A stretch of DNA of 64,000 nt from Pseudomonas reidholzensis (GCF_900536025.1 NZ_UNOZ01000030.1:434001-498000), one strand, 5' to 3'. Numbered from the stretch's first letter, positions 50,460-59,672 are shown. Made by a program: numbers and translations. Notes: generated by a model from the letters alone, not told the origin.

Positions 50460-51470
50460 CTAAGGGAGCAGGTCTTCGAGGCGACCATGCAGGCGCTCCG
50501 GGAGGTTTTCCTGGATTTCGATCAGCGCGCGCTGGATGGCGCTCTGAAAGCCCTCGACCCCGGCCGCGCCATGGCTCTTGATGACGATACCCTGCAACCC
50601 GAGGAAGCTCGCGCCGTTGTGACGGGCAGGCGCCAGGTCGGCCTGCAGGCGCTTGAGCAGCGGCATCGCCATGGCGCCGACGGCACGCGACAGCAGGCCG
50701 CCCTTGAACAGCGCCTCGATGCGCGCACTGATCATGGTCGCCAGGCCTTCGCTGGACTTGAGCAGGATATTGCCGACAAAACCGTCGCACACCACCACGT
50801 CCGCCTCGCCCCGATACAGGCCGTCGCCTTCGACGAAGCCGATGTAGTTGAGGCCGCGGGCGTTCTGCAGCAGCGTGGCGGCCAGCTTGACCTGCTGATT
50901 GCCCTTGATGTCTTCGGTGCCGATATTGAGCAGCGCCACGCGCGGGCGATTGACGCCCAGCGCCTGCGCGGCGACCGAGCCCATCACGGCGAACTGGTAG
51001 AGGTTGTCGGCACTGCAATCGACATTGGCGCCCAGGTCGAGCAACTGACAGAACCCCGACTGGGTCGGAATCGCCGCCACCATCGCCGGCCGGTCGATAC
51101 CCGGCAGGGTCTTCAGGACAAAGCGCGACAGGGCCATCAGGGCACCGGTGTTACCGGCACTCACGCAGGCCTGGGCCTTGCCATCACGGACCAGTTCGAG
51201 GGCGATGCGCATCGACGAGTCGGGCTTGCCGCGCAACGCCTGAGAGGGTCGCTCGTCCATGCCCACCACTTCACTGGCCGGCACAATCTGCAGGCGCGCG
51301 CGATCGGCGGCCGACAGGCCACTGACGAGATCTTCAAGAAGGGAGGGTTGACCGACGAGGGTCAGGTGCAGCGAGGGAGTAGCCGAGAGGCAAGCGATAC
51401 TTGCCTGGACAATGCTGCGGGGACCGAAGTCCCCGCCCATTGCGTCGATCGCGATGATCTGAGCGGACAA
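50460..51470 (-). CDS. plsX: Phosphate acyltransferase PlsX
   Basis: This 336-residue enzyme makes acyl-phosphate from acyl-ACP for phospholipid synthesis. Conserved blocks are IAIDAMGGDFGPRSIV, SAGNTGALMALSRFVLKTLP, LDLGANVDCSADNLYQFAVM and CDGFVGNILLKSSEG. It starts with TTG at 51470, only 3 nt after the rpmF stop; no ATG fits the family start. The tight spacing suggests translational coupling to rpmF. Confidence 0.95.
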   Translation of the reverse strand: MSAQIIAIDAMGGDFGPRSIVQASIACLSATPSLHLTLVGQPSLLEDLVSGLSAADRARLQIVPASEVVGMDERPSQALRGKPDSSMRIALELVRDGKAQACVSAGNTGALMALSRFVLKTLPGIDRPAMVAAIPTQSGFCQLLDLGANVDCSADNLYQFAVMGSVAAQALGVNRPRVALLNIGTEDIKGNQQVKLAATLLQNARGLNYIGFVEGDGLYRGEADVVVCDGFVGNILLKSSEGLATMISARIEALFKGGLLSRAVGAMAMPLLKRLQADLAPARHNGASFLGLQGIVIKSHGAAGVEGFQSAIQRALIEIQENLPERLHGRLEDLLP

Positions 51471-51473
51471 GAT

Positions 51474-51656
51474 TTACTCGTCAGCGCCCTTGTCGATCAC
51501 TTTACGACCACGGTATACGCCTTCTGGCGAAACGTGGTGGCGCAGGTGAATTTCACCGGTGCTTTTTTCTACCGACAGCGCGTTTTCCGACAGAGCGTCG
51601 TGCGAACGGCGCATGTCACGGGCAGAGCGGGATTTTTTGTTCTGCTGAACAGCCAT
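51474..51656 (-). CDS. rpmF: 50S ribosomal protein L32
   Basis: This 60-residue ribosomal protein begins MAVQQNKKSRSARDMRRSHD and continues with GEIHLRHHVSPEGVYRGRKV. It is the cysteine-free form of L32 that needs no zinc. It lies between yceD and plsX, the conserved order. Confidence 0.97.
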   Translation of the reverse strand: MAVQQNKKSRSARDMRRSHDALSENALSVEKSTGEIHLRHHVSPEGVYRGRKVIDKGADE

Positions 51657-51669
51657 AATTGATTAACTC

Positions 51670-52197
51670 CTAAACGTTTGGGTCACGCTTTAACTGCGCC
51701 AAGACACTGAACGGGTTGGACCGCGTTACCTCGTCCTTGCTCGATTCGGGCTCATCGGCGCCCGCCGGCTGCTGGCATTCTTCCGGATGATGAGCAGGCA
51801 CGATGGGCAAGGCGAGCAAAAGCTCCTCCTCGATCAGCGCCTGCAGATCCAAAGGATCTTCGCCCAGTTCCAGCACGTCATAGCCTTTCGGCAACGACTG
51901 GGTATTCGCACCCTCCTTCACCACAGCGTAGGAACACTCGCTATGGATCGGTAGGGTGACCAGCTCAAGACAACGCTGGCAAACCATTTTGACCTCGACG
52001 TCGAGTTCACTGTGGATAACCACAGCGTGCTGTTCGTCTCGTTCAAAATCGAACTTCGCCTGCACCGTACCGACATTGTCGGAAAGCGGGTCGCAGAGTC
52101 TTTCCAAATCAGCGAGTTGCAGCGAACCTTGAAGGGTTACGCCACGATCGGCTAATTTGCGCGGGTCAACGTGAGGTGGAATCGGGTCATTCAACAT
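51670..52197 (-). CDS. yceD: YceD/DUF177 family protein
   Basis: This 175-residue protein of the DUF177 family is linked to 23S rRNA accumulation in E. coli and plants. It has MLNDPIPPHVDPRKLADRG at the N terminus, CxxC in MVCQRCLELVTLP, and the C-terminal NPFSVLAQLKRDPNV. It begins the yceD-rpmF-plsX-fab operon. A perfect promoter places the likely transcription start within about 5 nt of the ATG, so the message may be nearly leaderless. Confidence 0.92.
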   Translation of the reverse strand: MLNDPIPPHVDPRKLADRGVTLQGSLQLADLERLCDPLSDNVGTVQAKFDFERDEQHAVVIHSELDVEVKMVCQRCLELVTLPIHSECSYAVVKEGANTQSLPKGYDVLELGEDPLDLQALIEEELLLALPIVPAHHPEECQQPAGADEPESSKDEVTRSNPFSVLAQLKRDPNV

Positions 52198-52206
52198 AGG
52201 GGCAGC

Positions 52207-52235
52207 ATTCTAGGGATGCCCCCCATCCCTGTCAA
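52207..52235 (-). promoter_or_regulatory. Sigma-70 promoter of the yceD-rpmF-plsX-fab operon
   Basis: On the minus strand TTGACA and TAGAAT are separated by exactly 17 bp. The spacer is GGGATG-GGGGG-CATCCC, a perfect 6-bp inverted repeat filling the whole interval. The -10 ends 9 nt before the yceD ATG, predicting a very short or absent leader. Confidence 0.85.
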
Positions 52236-52292
52236 AGGAAATTAGGCGGCATCTGACATGTTAGAATCGGATGATCTGCCCAGGAGTCTATC

Positions 52293-52871
52293 ATGCTGCC
52301 CTTGTTACTGGCTTCCAGCTCTGCTTACCGGCGCCAACTGCTCGAGCGCCTGCGCCTGCCCTTCACCTCGGCAAGCCCCGATATAGACGAGCGGCGCCTC
52401 GATGACGAGCCTGCCGTGGAGCTGGTTCGGCGGCTTGCCCGGGAGAAAGCCGAGGCCCTCGCACCCAGCCACCCCGGTCATCTGATCATTGGCTCCGATC
52501 AGGTCGCGGTACTCGGCGAACAGATCCTCGGCAAGCCCCACACGTTCGAACGCGCCTGCGAGCAGTTGCTCGCCGCCAGCGGCCAGCACGTGACCTTCCT
52601 CACCGGCCTGGCACTGCTCAACAGCAGCACAGGGCACTGCCAGGTCGACTGCGTGCCGTTTACCGTCGCCATGCGCGAACTGGACCTGGCGCGCGTGGAG
52701 CGCTACCTGAGGGCGGAGCAGCCGTTCGACTGCGCTGGGAGCTTCAAGGCGGAGGGATTGGGGGTGAGCCTGTTCCAGAGCACGCATGGCTGCGATGCGA
52801 CCAGCCTGGTGGGGCTGCCGTTGATTCGGCTGGTGGATATGCTGCTGAAGGAAGGGGTGCAGGTACCCTGA
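52293..52871 (+). CDS. yceF: Maf-family nucleoside triphosphate pyrophosphatase (YceF type)
   Basis: This 192-residue Maf-family enzyme removes aberrant nucleotides; YceF members prefer m7GTP. It has LLASSSAYRRQLLERLRLPF, the catalytic Asp in IIGSDQVAVL, GKPHTFERACEQL and CAGSFKAEGLG. It is divergent from the yceD operon. CAGGAG lies 7-8 nt before the ATG. Confidence 0.92.
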   Translation: MLPLLLASSSAYRRQLLERLRLPFTSASPDIDERRLDDEPAVELVRRLAREKAEALAPSHPGHLIIGSDQVAVLGEQILGKPHTFERACEQLLAASGQHVTFLTGLALLNSSTGHCQVDCVPFTVAMRELDLARVERYLRAEQPFDCAGSFKAEGLGVSLFQSTHGCDATSLVGLPLIRLVDMLLKEGVQVP

Positions 52872-52911
52872 ACGCCCAGGGACCGCATAGCGGCCCCTGG
52901 ATCAATCTGAC

Positions 52912-53901
52912 TTAGCGCAGGGTCGGCCCCTGGAAGCCCATCCACATGGCCAGGTGCTCAGCCACGCTGGCACCGATGCGCTTGGAGAAGCGATCGAACG
53001 GCGATTCCTGCACGGTGAAATCGACCAGGTCTTTCTCGCCAATCACCTCACGCGCCACATAGCTGGCACTGCCCAACCCATCGACCAGGCCCAGCGCCTT
53101 GGCCTGTTCGCCCGACCAGATCAAGCCACTAAACAGCTCGGGGTGCTCCTTGTCTTTCAAACGATCCCCGCGCCCCTGCTTGACCATCGCGATGAACTGC
53201 TGGTGCGTGGTATTCAGCACGCCCTGCCAGAACGCGGTCTCCTCCGGCTTTTGCGGCGAGAACGGATCGAGAAACGCCTTGTGCTCGCCCGCCGTGTAGG
53301 TGCGCCGCTCCACCCCGAGCTTGTCCATGGCACCGACGAAGCCATAACCGGCCGCAGTGACCCCAATAGAGCCCACCAGGCTGGCCTTGTCGGCATAGAT
53401 CTCGTCCGCGGCACTGGCGATGTAGTAGGCACCGGACGCGCCCAGGTCAGTGATCACCGCATACAGCTTGATCTGCGGGTACTCGGCGCGCAGGCGGCGG
53501 ATCTCGTCATACACATAGCCTGACTGCACCGGGCTGCCACCCGGGCTGTTGATGCGCATCACCACGGCCTTGGTCTTGGCGTCCTTGAAGGCGTCGCGCA
53601 GGCTCTTGACGATATTGTCGGCGCTGGCGGCCTCCTGATCGGCGATCACCCCACGCACCTCGACCAGCGCGGTGTGGCTGGCACTGCGCGAGGCCGCGTT
53701 GTCCATGCTCATCAGCGGCGAGAACAGGAACAGGATGCCGAACAGGTAGACGAACGTCAGCAGCTTGAAGAATATCCCCCAGCGCCGCGCGCGGCGCTGC
53801 TCCTGCACACCCGCCAGGAGGGTCTTTTCCAGCAGCTTCCAGCTCTTGCGCTCTTCGCCGTCGACCACTTCGGTCTCGGGTGCCTTCCACTCGTCAGCCA
53901 T
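52912..53901 (-). CDS. sppA: Membrane signal peptide peptidase, SppA/SohB family
   Basis: This 329-residue S49 serine protease has one N-terminal transmembrane helix (WGIFFKLLTFVYLFGILFLF, about 41-60). The catalytic Ser is in DLGASGAYYIASAADEIYA and the general-base Lys is in KQGRGDRLKDKEHPELFSG. INSPGGSPVQSGYVYDEIRR is also conserved. It degrades signal peptides and membrane protein fragments. It lies 6 bp downstream of the HAD phosphatase gene. Confidence 0.92.
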   Translation of the reverse strand: MADEWKAPETEVVDGEERKSWKLLEKTLLAGVQEQRRARRWGIFFKLLTFVYLFGILFLFSPLMSMDNAASRSASHTALVEVRGVIADQEAASADNIVKSLRDAFKDAKTKAVVMRINSPGGSPVQSGYVYDEIRRLRAEYPQIKLYAVITDLGASGAYYIASAADEIYADKASLVGSIGVTAAGYGFVGAMDKLGVERRTYTAGEHKAFLDPFSPQKPEETAFWQGVLNTTHQQFIAMVKQGRGDRLKDKEHPELFSGLIWSGEQAKALGLVDGLGSASYVAREVIGEKDLVDFTVQESPFDRFSKRIGASVAEHLAMWMGFQGPTLR

Positions 53902-53907
53902 GCTTAC

Positions 53908-54585
53908 CTACCTTGGAAATTGATTGTGCGCCGGACCCGACAGCCACTCGCGCAGCTGGGAAAAGTGATCGATACACACCTGCGGACCGAACTCGGCCAG
54001 CGCCTGCAGCGACATCGCACCATAGCCCACCGCCACCGAATGCATACCCGCATTGTTGGCCATCTGCAGGTCGAACGCAGAGTCTCCGACCATCAGCGCC
54101 TGGCCAGGTTCGACCTGGCAATGCGCGAGAATTTCTTCGAGCATCAGCGGATGCGGCTTGCCGCGGGTTTCATCGGCACCCCGGGTAATATCGAAGAAGT
54201 GCTCCCAGCCATTGGCCTTGAGCACGCGATCCAGCCCGCGACGGGCCTTGCCGGTCGCCACTGCCAGACGATAGCCCTCGGCACGGAAGGCCTCCAGCGA
54301 CTCGACCACCCCTTCGAACAGCGGCGAAGGCTGCTCATCGAGCGCCATGTAGACATCCGCGTAGTGCTGGCGGAAGACCTCGAGGCGCGCCTGATCGAGG
54401 TGCGGGTAGAGGATCGAGATCGCTTCGATCAACGCCAGGCCAATAATGCCCTTGACCGCGCCCTCCTCGCTCGGCGCCTCACCGGCGCGCTCGGCGGCGA
54501 GGTTCATCGCCAGGACGATGCGCCCGATCGAGTCGGCCAGGGTGCCGTCCCAATCGAAAATCAGCAGTTGGTAGTTCTTTTTCAT
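53908..54585 (-). CDS. HAD-family phosphatase, phosphoglycolate phosphatase-like
   Basis: This 225-residue HAD-IA hydrolase has the nucleophile Asp in LLIFDWDGTLADS, ATGKARRGLDRVLKAN (motif II/III region) and MVGDSAFDLQMANNAGM. It lies in the conserved rluC-HAD-sppA order of Pseudomonas. The substrate is unknown; relatives act on phosphoglycolate or nucleotides. It starts 6 bp after the rluC stop. Confidence 0.9.
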   Translation of the reverse strand: MKKNYQLLIFDWDGTLADSIGRIVLAMNLAAERAGEAPSEEGAVKGIIGLALIEAISILYPHLDQARLEVFRQHYADVYMALDEQPSPLFEGVVESLEAFRAEGYRLAVATGKARRGLDRVLKANGWEHFFDITRGADETRGKPHPLMLEEILAHCQVEPGQALMVGDSAFDLQMANNAGMHSVAVGYGAMSLQALAEFGPQVCIDHFSQLREWLSGPAHNQFPR

Positions 54586-54591
54586 GAACGA

Positions 54592-55548
54592 TCAGGTCGC
54601 ACTCAAGCGCTCCACGGTCTTGGCCCACATCTCGTCGACCGGCGCCTCGATCTTCAGCTCGCCGCCATCCGGCAGCGGCACGGTCAGGGCGTAGGCATGC
54701 AGGAACAGCCGCTTGCCGCCCAGGTCGCGAATCTCGCGGGTGAAGTCTTCGTCGCCGTACTTGCTGTCGCCGGCGATCATGTGCCCGGCATGCAGGGTGT
54801 GCACACGGATCTGGTGAGTACGGCCGGTGATCGGGCGCGCCTCGACCATGGTCGCGAACTCGCCGAAGCGGCGCAGCACGCGGAACATCGTCAGCGCTTC
54901 CTTGCCCTCGTCGTTGACTTCGACCATGCGCTCGCCCGAGCGCAGGTTGCTCTTCTGCAGCGGCGCGTTGACCTGCTTCTTGGCGGTCGGCCAGTGGCCG
55001 CGCACCAGCGCCATGTAGCGCTTGTCGACACCATCGCCGCGCAGCGCGGCATGCAGGTGACGCAGCATGCTGCGCTTCTTGGCGATCATCAGCAGGCCCG
55101 AGGTGTCGCGGTCCAGGCGGTGCACCAGCTCCAGCTCCTTGGCGTCCGGGCGCAACTGGCGCAGGGCCTCGATCACGCCGAAGCTCAGGCCACTGCCGCC
55201 GTGCACGGCAATGCCGGCCGGCTTGTTGAGCACGATCAGCGCCTTGTCTTCATAGACAATCGCCGCCTCGAGGCGCTGCAGCAGCGCCTGGGCCACCGGC
55301 ACCGGCTCGTCGCGCTCGGGCAGCCGCACGGGCGGCACCCGGACGATGTCGCCGGCCTGGATCTTGTACTCGGGCTTGACCCGCCCTTTGTTGACCCGCA
55401 CCTCACCCTTGCGCAGGATGCGGTAGACCAAGGTCTTGGGCACGCCCTTGAGGGCCGTGATCAGGAAATTGTCGATGCGTTGGCCGGCAAGCTCCGGCGC
55501 GACTTCGATCAGCTTTACGCCGGAAGTCGGAGGGGTATTGGTCGTCAT
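54592..55548 (-). CDS. rluC: 23S rRNA pseudouridine synthase RluC
   Basis: This 318-residue enzyme converts U955, U2504 and U2580 of 23S rRNA (E. coli numbering) in the characterised family. An N-terminal S4 domain (about 15-85; RILRKGEVRVNKGRVKPEYK) precedes the catalytic domain with Asp in LVHRLDRDTSGLLMIAKK and GRTHQIRVHTLHAGHMIAGD. The ATG at 55548 fits the usual length; a much longer upstream frame runs into the rne leader and is rejected. It is divergent from rne. Confidence 0.95.
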   Translation of the reverse strand: MTTNTPPTSGVKLIEVAPELAGQRIDNFLITALKGVPKTLVYRILRKGEVRVNKGRVKPEYKIQAGDIVRVPPVRLPERDEPVPVAQALLQRLEAAIVYEDKALIVLNKPAGIAVHGGSGLSFGVIEALRQLRPDAKELELVHRLDRDTSGLLMIAKKRSMLRHLHAALRGDGVDKRYMALVRGHWPTAKKQVNAPLQKSNLRSGERMVEVNDEGKEALTMFRVLRRFGEFATMVEARPITGRTHQIRVHTLHAGHMIAGDSKYGDEDFTREIRDLGGKRLFLHAYALTVPLPDGGELKIEAPVDEMWAKTVERLSAT

Positions 55549-55576
55549 GGCGGAATCATAACAATTTTTTATGGAA

Positions 55577-55605
55577 TTGAAGCACTTAATCATTGCTGCT
55601 ATAGT
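55577..55605 (+). promoter_or_regulatory. Probable sigma-70 promoter of rne
   Basis: TTGAAG and TATAGT are separated by 17 bp in an AT-rich stretch between the divergent rluC and rne genes. It predicts a transcript start near 55612 and an rne leader of about 730 nt. Confidence 0.75.
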
Positions 55606-56342
55606 CGCGAACGCCGCCAAAAGCGGCAGGCCAGCGGCACAAGGCTCTTTGGCCGCCCCTGACCAACGCAATTCTCGAGGACGCGAGGCCGTCCTACGGG
55701 GCTTTCGCCAGTTTACCGAAATACCTGGAATCGCCACCAGCGCCGTGTAGAGAAGCCCGAAAAAAAACGATAAGTGCGGTAGTTCACCTCCTTCCTGTTC
55801 TTTTTCGCCGTGCCTCTGCCCCGCCGCCGTCGCTTCCTCCCAGCACCCGGCGATCGCTTCGGAAATACCTGCCTTGGACATGAATGGCGCCAGCTTCCGA
55901 ATCGAAGCTGGCGAAAAATGCAACCCGTTGCGGATTCAGCGCGCGGCAGCACCCGAATTATCAGGGATACGTGCAGGGTGGAGATGCACAGCCCCTCGGA
56001 CCGTGTAGCACCGCGTCCGGCCACCGCCCCATGTACTGGGCGGCGAGCGGATAAGGTCCTGTACAGATGCCTCACTGGCGTCCACGGCTGACGGTTGATT
56101 CCTCCTCCTGAACGGAGTGCACAAGATCTGCCAGGTTGATTCGGATGATTCGGATACCCCAGGTGTTTGTGCACCGCAAAACAGGACGCGTCGTCGCGAT
56201 CACGGCAGGCTGGGCAACCGGCTGGTGCCGAACGTCGTCGACACGGGGGTGGTTCGCCACCCTTTGCGCACCTAGGCACCGACCTTGAGACGTCGTGTGT
56301 GCCGAACGCCGTTTCCGGCAGCCCGGAAACCGACGGTACAAC
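55606..56342 (+). promoter_or_regulatory. Long rne 5' leader, probably autoregulatory
   Basis: This gene-free interval of about 735 bp lies between the rne promoter and start codon. It includes a perfect 10-bp hairpin (55888-55913, CGCCAGCTTC with complement, 6-base loop). Several GC-rich dyads lie nearer the start, such as TTTCCGGCAGCCCGGAAA at 56309-56326. In E. coli the long rne leader lets RNase E cleave its own message; the same logic is inferred here. Short frames within it lack homology. Confidence 0.7.
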
Positions 56343-59300
56343 ATGAAAAGAATGCTGATTAACGCAACTCAACCCGAAGAGTTGCGTGTAGCCCTGGTGG
56401 ATGGCCAACGCCTCTACGACCTGGATATCGAATCCGGCGCCCGCGAGCAGAAAAAGGCCAACATCTACAAAGGCAAGATCACCCGGATCGAGCCCAGCCT
56501 CGAAGCCGCCTTCGTCGACTTCGGCTCCGACCGTCACGGCTTCCTGCCGCTGAAGGAAATCTCCCGCGAGTACTTCAAGAAGGCCCCAGAAGGCCGCGTC
56601 AACATCAAGGAAGTGCTCAGCGAAGGCCAGGAAGTCATCGTCCAGGTCGAGAAGGAAGAGCGCGGCAACAAAGGCGCCGCCCTCACCACCTTCATCAGCC
56701 TGGCCGGCCGTTACCTGGTCCTGATGCCGAACAACCCGCGTGCCGGTGGCATCTCCCGTCGCATCGAAGGCGAAGAGCGCAACGAGCTGCGCGAAGCCCT
56801 CAATGGCCTCACCGTCCCCGGTGACATGGGCCTGATCGTTCGCACCGCAGGCCTGGGCCGCAGCAGCGAAGAGATGCAGTGGGACCTCGACTACCTGCTG
56901 CAGCTGTGGACCGCCATCAAGGAAGCCTCGCTGGACCGCGTTGCGCCGTTCCTGATCTACCAGGAAAGCAACGTCATCATCCGCGCCATCCGCGACTACC
57001 TGCGCCAGGACATCGGCGAAGTGCTGATCGACAGCATCGATGCCCAGGAAGAAGCCCTGACCTTCATCCGCCAGGTGATGCCGCAGTACGCCAGCAAGGT
57101 CAAGCTGTACGAAGACAGCGTGCCGCTGTTCAACCGCTTCCAGATCGAAAGCCAGATCGAGACCGCCTTCCAGCGCGTGGTCGAGCTGCCGTCCGGCGGT
57201 TCGATCGTGATCGACCCGACCGAAGCCCTGGTGTCGATCGACATCAACTCGGCGCGTGCCACCAAAGGCAGCGACATCGAAGAAACCGCCCTGCAGACCA
57301 ACCTGGAAGCGGCCGAAGAAATCGCCCGCCAGCTCCGTCTGCGTGACATCGGCGGCCTGATCGTCATCGACTTCATCGACATGACCCCGGCGAAAAACCA
57401 GCGCGCCGTCGAAGAGCGTGTGCGCGAGTGCCTCGAAGCCGACCGCGCCCGCGTGCAAGTGGGCCGCATCTCGCGCTTCGGCCTGCTGGAAATGTCCCGT
57501 CAGCGCCTGCGTCCGTCGCTCGGCGAGAGCAGCGGCATCGTCTGCCCACGTTGCTCGGGCACCGGCATCATCCGTGACGTCGAGTCGCTGTCGCTGGCGA
57601 TCCTGCGCCTGATCGAAGAAGAAGCCCTGAAGGACCGTACCGCCGAGGTGCGTGCCCAGGTGCCGATCCCGGTCGCCGCGTTCCTGCTCAACGAGAAGCG
57701 CAACTCGATCACCAAGATCGAAATGCGCACCCGTGCACGGATCATCATCCTGCCGAACGATCACCTGGAAACCCCGCACTTCGAAGTCCAGCGCCTGCGC
57801 GACGACAACCCGGACGTGCTGACCAACCAGTCCAGCTACGAGATCGCCACCACCGAAACCGAGGAAGCGCCGCAACAGGCCGCGACCCGCACCCTGGTCC
57901 GCCAGGAAGCGGCCGTCAAGACCGCCCCGCCGCGCACCAACGCACCGGTGCCGACCGCTGTCGAAGAAGTCGCCGCTGCCGCCCCGGTCGCGCCGACCCC
58001 AGCGCCAAGCGTGCCTGAGCCAAGCCTGTTCAAGGGCCTGGTGAAGTCGCTGGTCAGCCTGTTCGCCGGCAAGGACGAGCCTGTCGCCGCCCCGGCCGCC
58101 GCCGCCGAGAAGCCTGCCACCGAGCGCACCCAGCGCAACGAGGAGCGCCGCAACGGTCGTCAGCAGAGCCGCAACCGCAATGGCCGTCGTGACGAAGAAC
58201 GCAAGCCACGCGAAGACCGTGCCCCACGTGAGGAGCGCGCACCGCGTGAGCCACGTGAGGAACGTGCCCCGCGTGAAGAGCGTGCTCCGCGTGAAGAACG
58301 CGCACCGCGCGAAGAGCGTCAGCCTCGCCAGGACCGTCGTGGCAACCGTGAAGAGCGCCCGGTGCGCGAACTGCGTGAGCCCCTGGACGCCACCCCGGTA
58401 GAGCGCGAAGAACGTGCACCGCGTGAAGAACGTGCTCCACGCGAAGAACGCGCACCGCGTGAAGAACGTGCACCGCGTGAAGAGCGCGCCCCTCGCGAAG
58501 AACGTGCTCCACGTGAAGAACGCGCCCCTCGTGAAGAGCGCGCTCCACGTGAAGAACGCGCCCCTCGCGAAGAGCGTGCGCCACGTGAAGAACGCGCCCC
58601 TCGTGAAGAACGTGCTCCACGTGAAGAACGCGCCCCTCGCGAAGAACGTGCTCCACGTGAAGAACGTGCACCGCGTGAAGAACGTGCACCGCGTGAAGAG
58701 CGTCAGCTGCGCCCTGCTGAAGAAGCAGCCGAGCAGGCCGCAGAGATCGCCGACGAGCAACTGCCGAACGACGAGCAGCTGCAGGACGAGCAACTGGAAG
58801 GCGCCGATGGCGAACGTCCACGTCGTCGCTCCCGTGGCCAGCGTCGCCGCAGCAACCGTCGCGAGCGTCAGCGCAATGCCAATGGCGAGCTGATCGACGG
58901 TGATGACGAAGGCACTGAAGGCAGCGAAGAGCAGCAACCACAACAGCACCAAGCCACCGAGCTGGGCGCTGAACTGGCTGCCGGCCTGGCCGTGACCGCC
59001 GCTGTCGCCACCAGCAACATCAGCGCCGAAGCGGAAGCCCAGGCCAACCAGCAGGCTGAAGTCGCCTCTGCCGAAGCGCCTGAAGCCACTGAAGCACCTG
59101 AAGCTGCAACGGGCGAAGTGATTGCCCTGCCCGCCGAAGCACCGGTTGTACAGGCTGAAGAAGTTGCCATCGCCCCTGTGGTCGAGCAGCCGATCAGCGA
59201 GCCGGTAGCCGTGGTTGAGCCGAGCGCCGAGCCGGTTGTCGAAGTGGCCCCAGCGCCTGTGGTTGAAGCGCCTGTCGCTGAAGCCCCGGTCGAGGCGCCA

Positions 59301-59672
59301 GCCGTTGAAGCCCCTGCTGCCGAAGCCGTAGTGGTCGAAGCCGCAGTGGTCGAATCGGGCGAAGCCGAGAAGTCTGCAGAAGTGGTCGAAGCCGCCCCGG
59401 TCGAGGCGCCCGTCGCCGAAGCCGCGGTGATCGAGCAGCCTGCTCCGGTGGTCGAAGCCCAGCCTGAGGTGGTCGAGGCCGCGCCGGTCGCTGCCGAGCC
59501 AGCCCCTGTGGTCCTGGCCAACGGCCGCGCCCCGAACGACCCGCGTGAAGTGCGTCGTCGCAAGCGTGAAGCCGAGGCTGCTGCTGCTGCGGCTGCACAG
59601 GCTGCTGCCAGCGAAGCGGCTGCACCTGAAGCCCTGGAAACGACCGAAGAGCACAAGCCTCATCACGGTTGA
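56343..59672 (+). CDS. rne: Ribonuclease E
   Basis: This 1109-residue endoribonuclease organises the RNA degradosome. The N-terminal catalytic half (about 1-520) has the S1 domain (IYKGKITRIEPSLEAAFVDF), 5'-sensor and RNase H-like parts, DNase I-like metal Asp in VSIDINSARATKG and IVIDFIDMTP, and the Zn-link CPRCSGTG. A conserved linker with LFKGLVKSLVSLFAGKD (about 562-578) probably forms the membrane-targeting helix. The unstructured half has an Arg-rich EERAPR array (about 689-784), a long Pro/Ala/Val/Glu tract and the conserved C-terminal NGRAPNDPREVRRRKRE. The start at 56343 matches MKRMLINATQ. Confidence 0.97.
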   Translation: MKRMLINATQPEELRVALVDGQRLYDLDIESGAREQKKANIYKGKITRIEPSLEAAFVDFGSDRHGFLPLKEISREYFKKAPEGRVNIKEVLSEGQEVIVQVEKEERGNKGAALTTFISLAGRYLVLMPNNPRAGGISRRIEGEERNELREALNGLTVPGDMGLIVRTAGLGRSSEEMQWDLDYLLQLWTAIKEASLDRVAPFLIYQESNVIIRAIRDYLRQDIGEVLIDSIDAQEEALTFIRQVMPQYASKVKLYEDSVPLFNRFQIESQIETAFQRVVELPSGGSIVIDPTEALVSIDINSARATKGSDIEETALQTNLEAAEEIARQLRLRDIGGLIVIDFIDMTPAKNQRAVEERVRECLEADRARVQVGRISRFGLLEMSRQRLRPSLGESSGIVCPRCSGTGIIRDVESLSLAILRLIEEEALKDRTAEVRAQVPIPVAAFLLNEKRNSITKIEMRTRARIIILPNDHLETPHFEVQRLRDDNPDVLTNQSSYEIATTETEEAPQQAATRTLVRQEAAVKTAPPRTNAPVPTAVEEVAAAAPVAPTPAPSVPEPSLFKGLVKSLVSLFAGKDEPVAAPAAAAEKPATERTQRNEERRNGRQQSRNRNGRRDEERKPREDRAPREERAPREPREERAPREERAPREERAPREERQPRQDRRGNREERPVRELREPLDATPVEREERAPREERAPREERAPREERAPREERAPREERAPREERAPREERAPREERAPREERAPREERAPREERAPREERAPREERAPREERAPREERAPREERQLRPAEEAAEQAAEIADEQLPNDEQLQDEQLEGADGERPRRRSRGQRRRSNRRERQRNANGELIDGDDEGTEGSEEQQPQQHQATELGAELAAGLAVTAAVATSNISAEAEAQANQQAEVASAEAPEATEAPEAATGEVIALPAEAPVVQAEEVAIAPVVEQPISEPVAVVEPSAEPVVEVAPAPVVEAPVAEAPVEAPAVEAPAAEAVVVEAAVVESGEAEKSAEVVEAAPVEAPVAEAAVIEQPAPVVEAQPEVVEAAPVAAEPAPVVLANGRAPNDPREVRRRKREAEAAAAAAAQAAASEAAAPEALETTEEHKPHHG
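58407..58694 (+). repeat. Sixteen 18-bp tandem repeats coding EERAPR in rne
   Basis: The interval is exactly 288 bp, sixteen in-frame copies of an 18-bp unit like GAAGAACGTGCACCGCGT, each coding EERAPR. Copies differ only at third positions (GCA/GCT/GCC, CCG/CCA/CCT, CGT/CGC). Further degenerate copies lie at 58216-58320. The array keeps charge and spacing and forms part of the disordered arm; it should vary in copy number. Confidence 0.95.

Noticed and set aside
53674..55662. A 662-residue plus-strand frame across sppA, the HAD gene and rluC
   Set aside because: It is antisense to three recognisable genes at once, with no motif of its own.
58407..58694. Regular 18-bp repeats, considered as a CRISPR array
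   Set aside because: There are no spacers; the units are contiguous, in frame and code a hexapeptide within rne.
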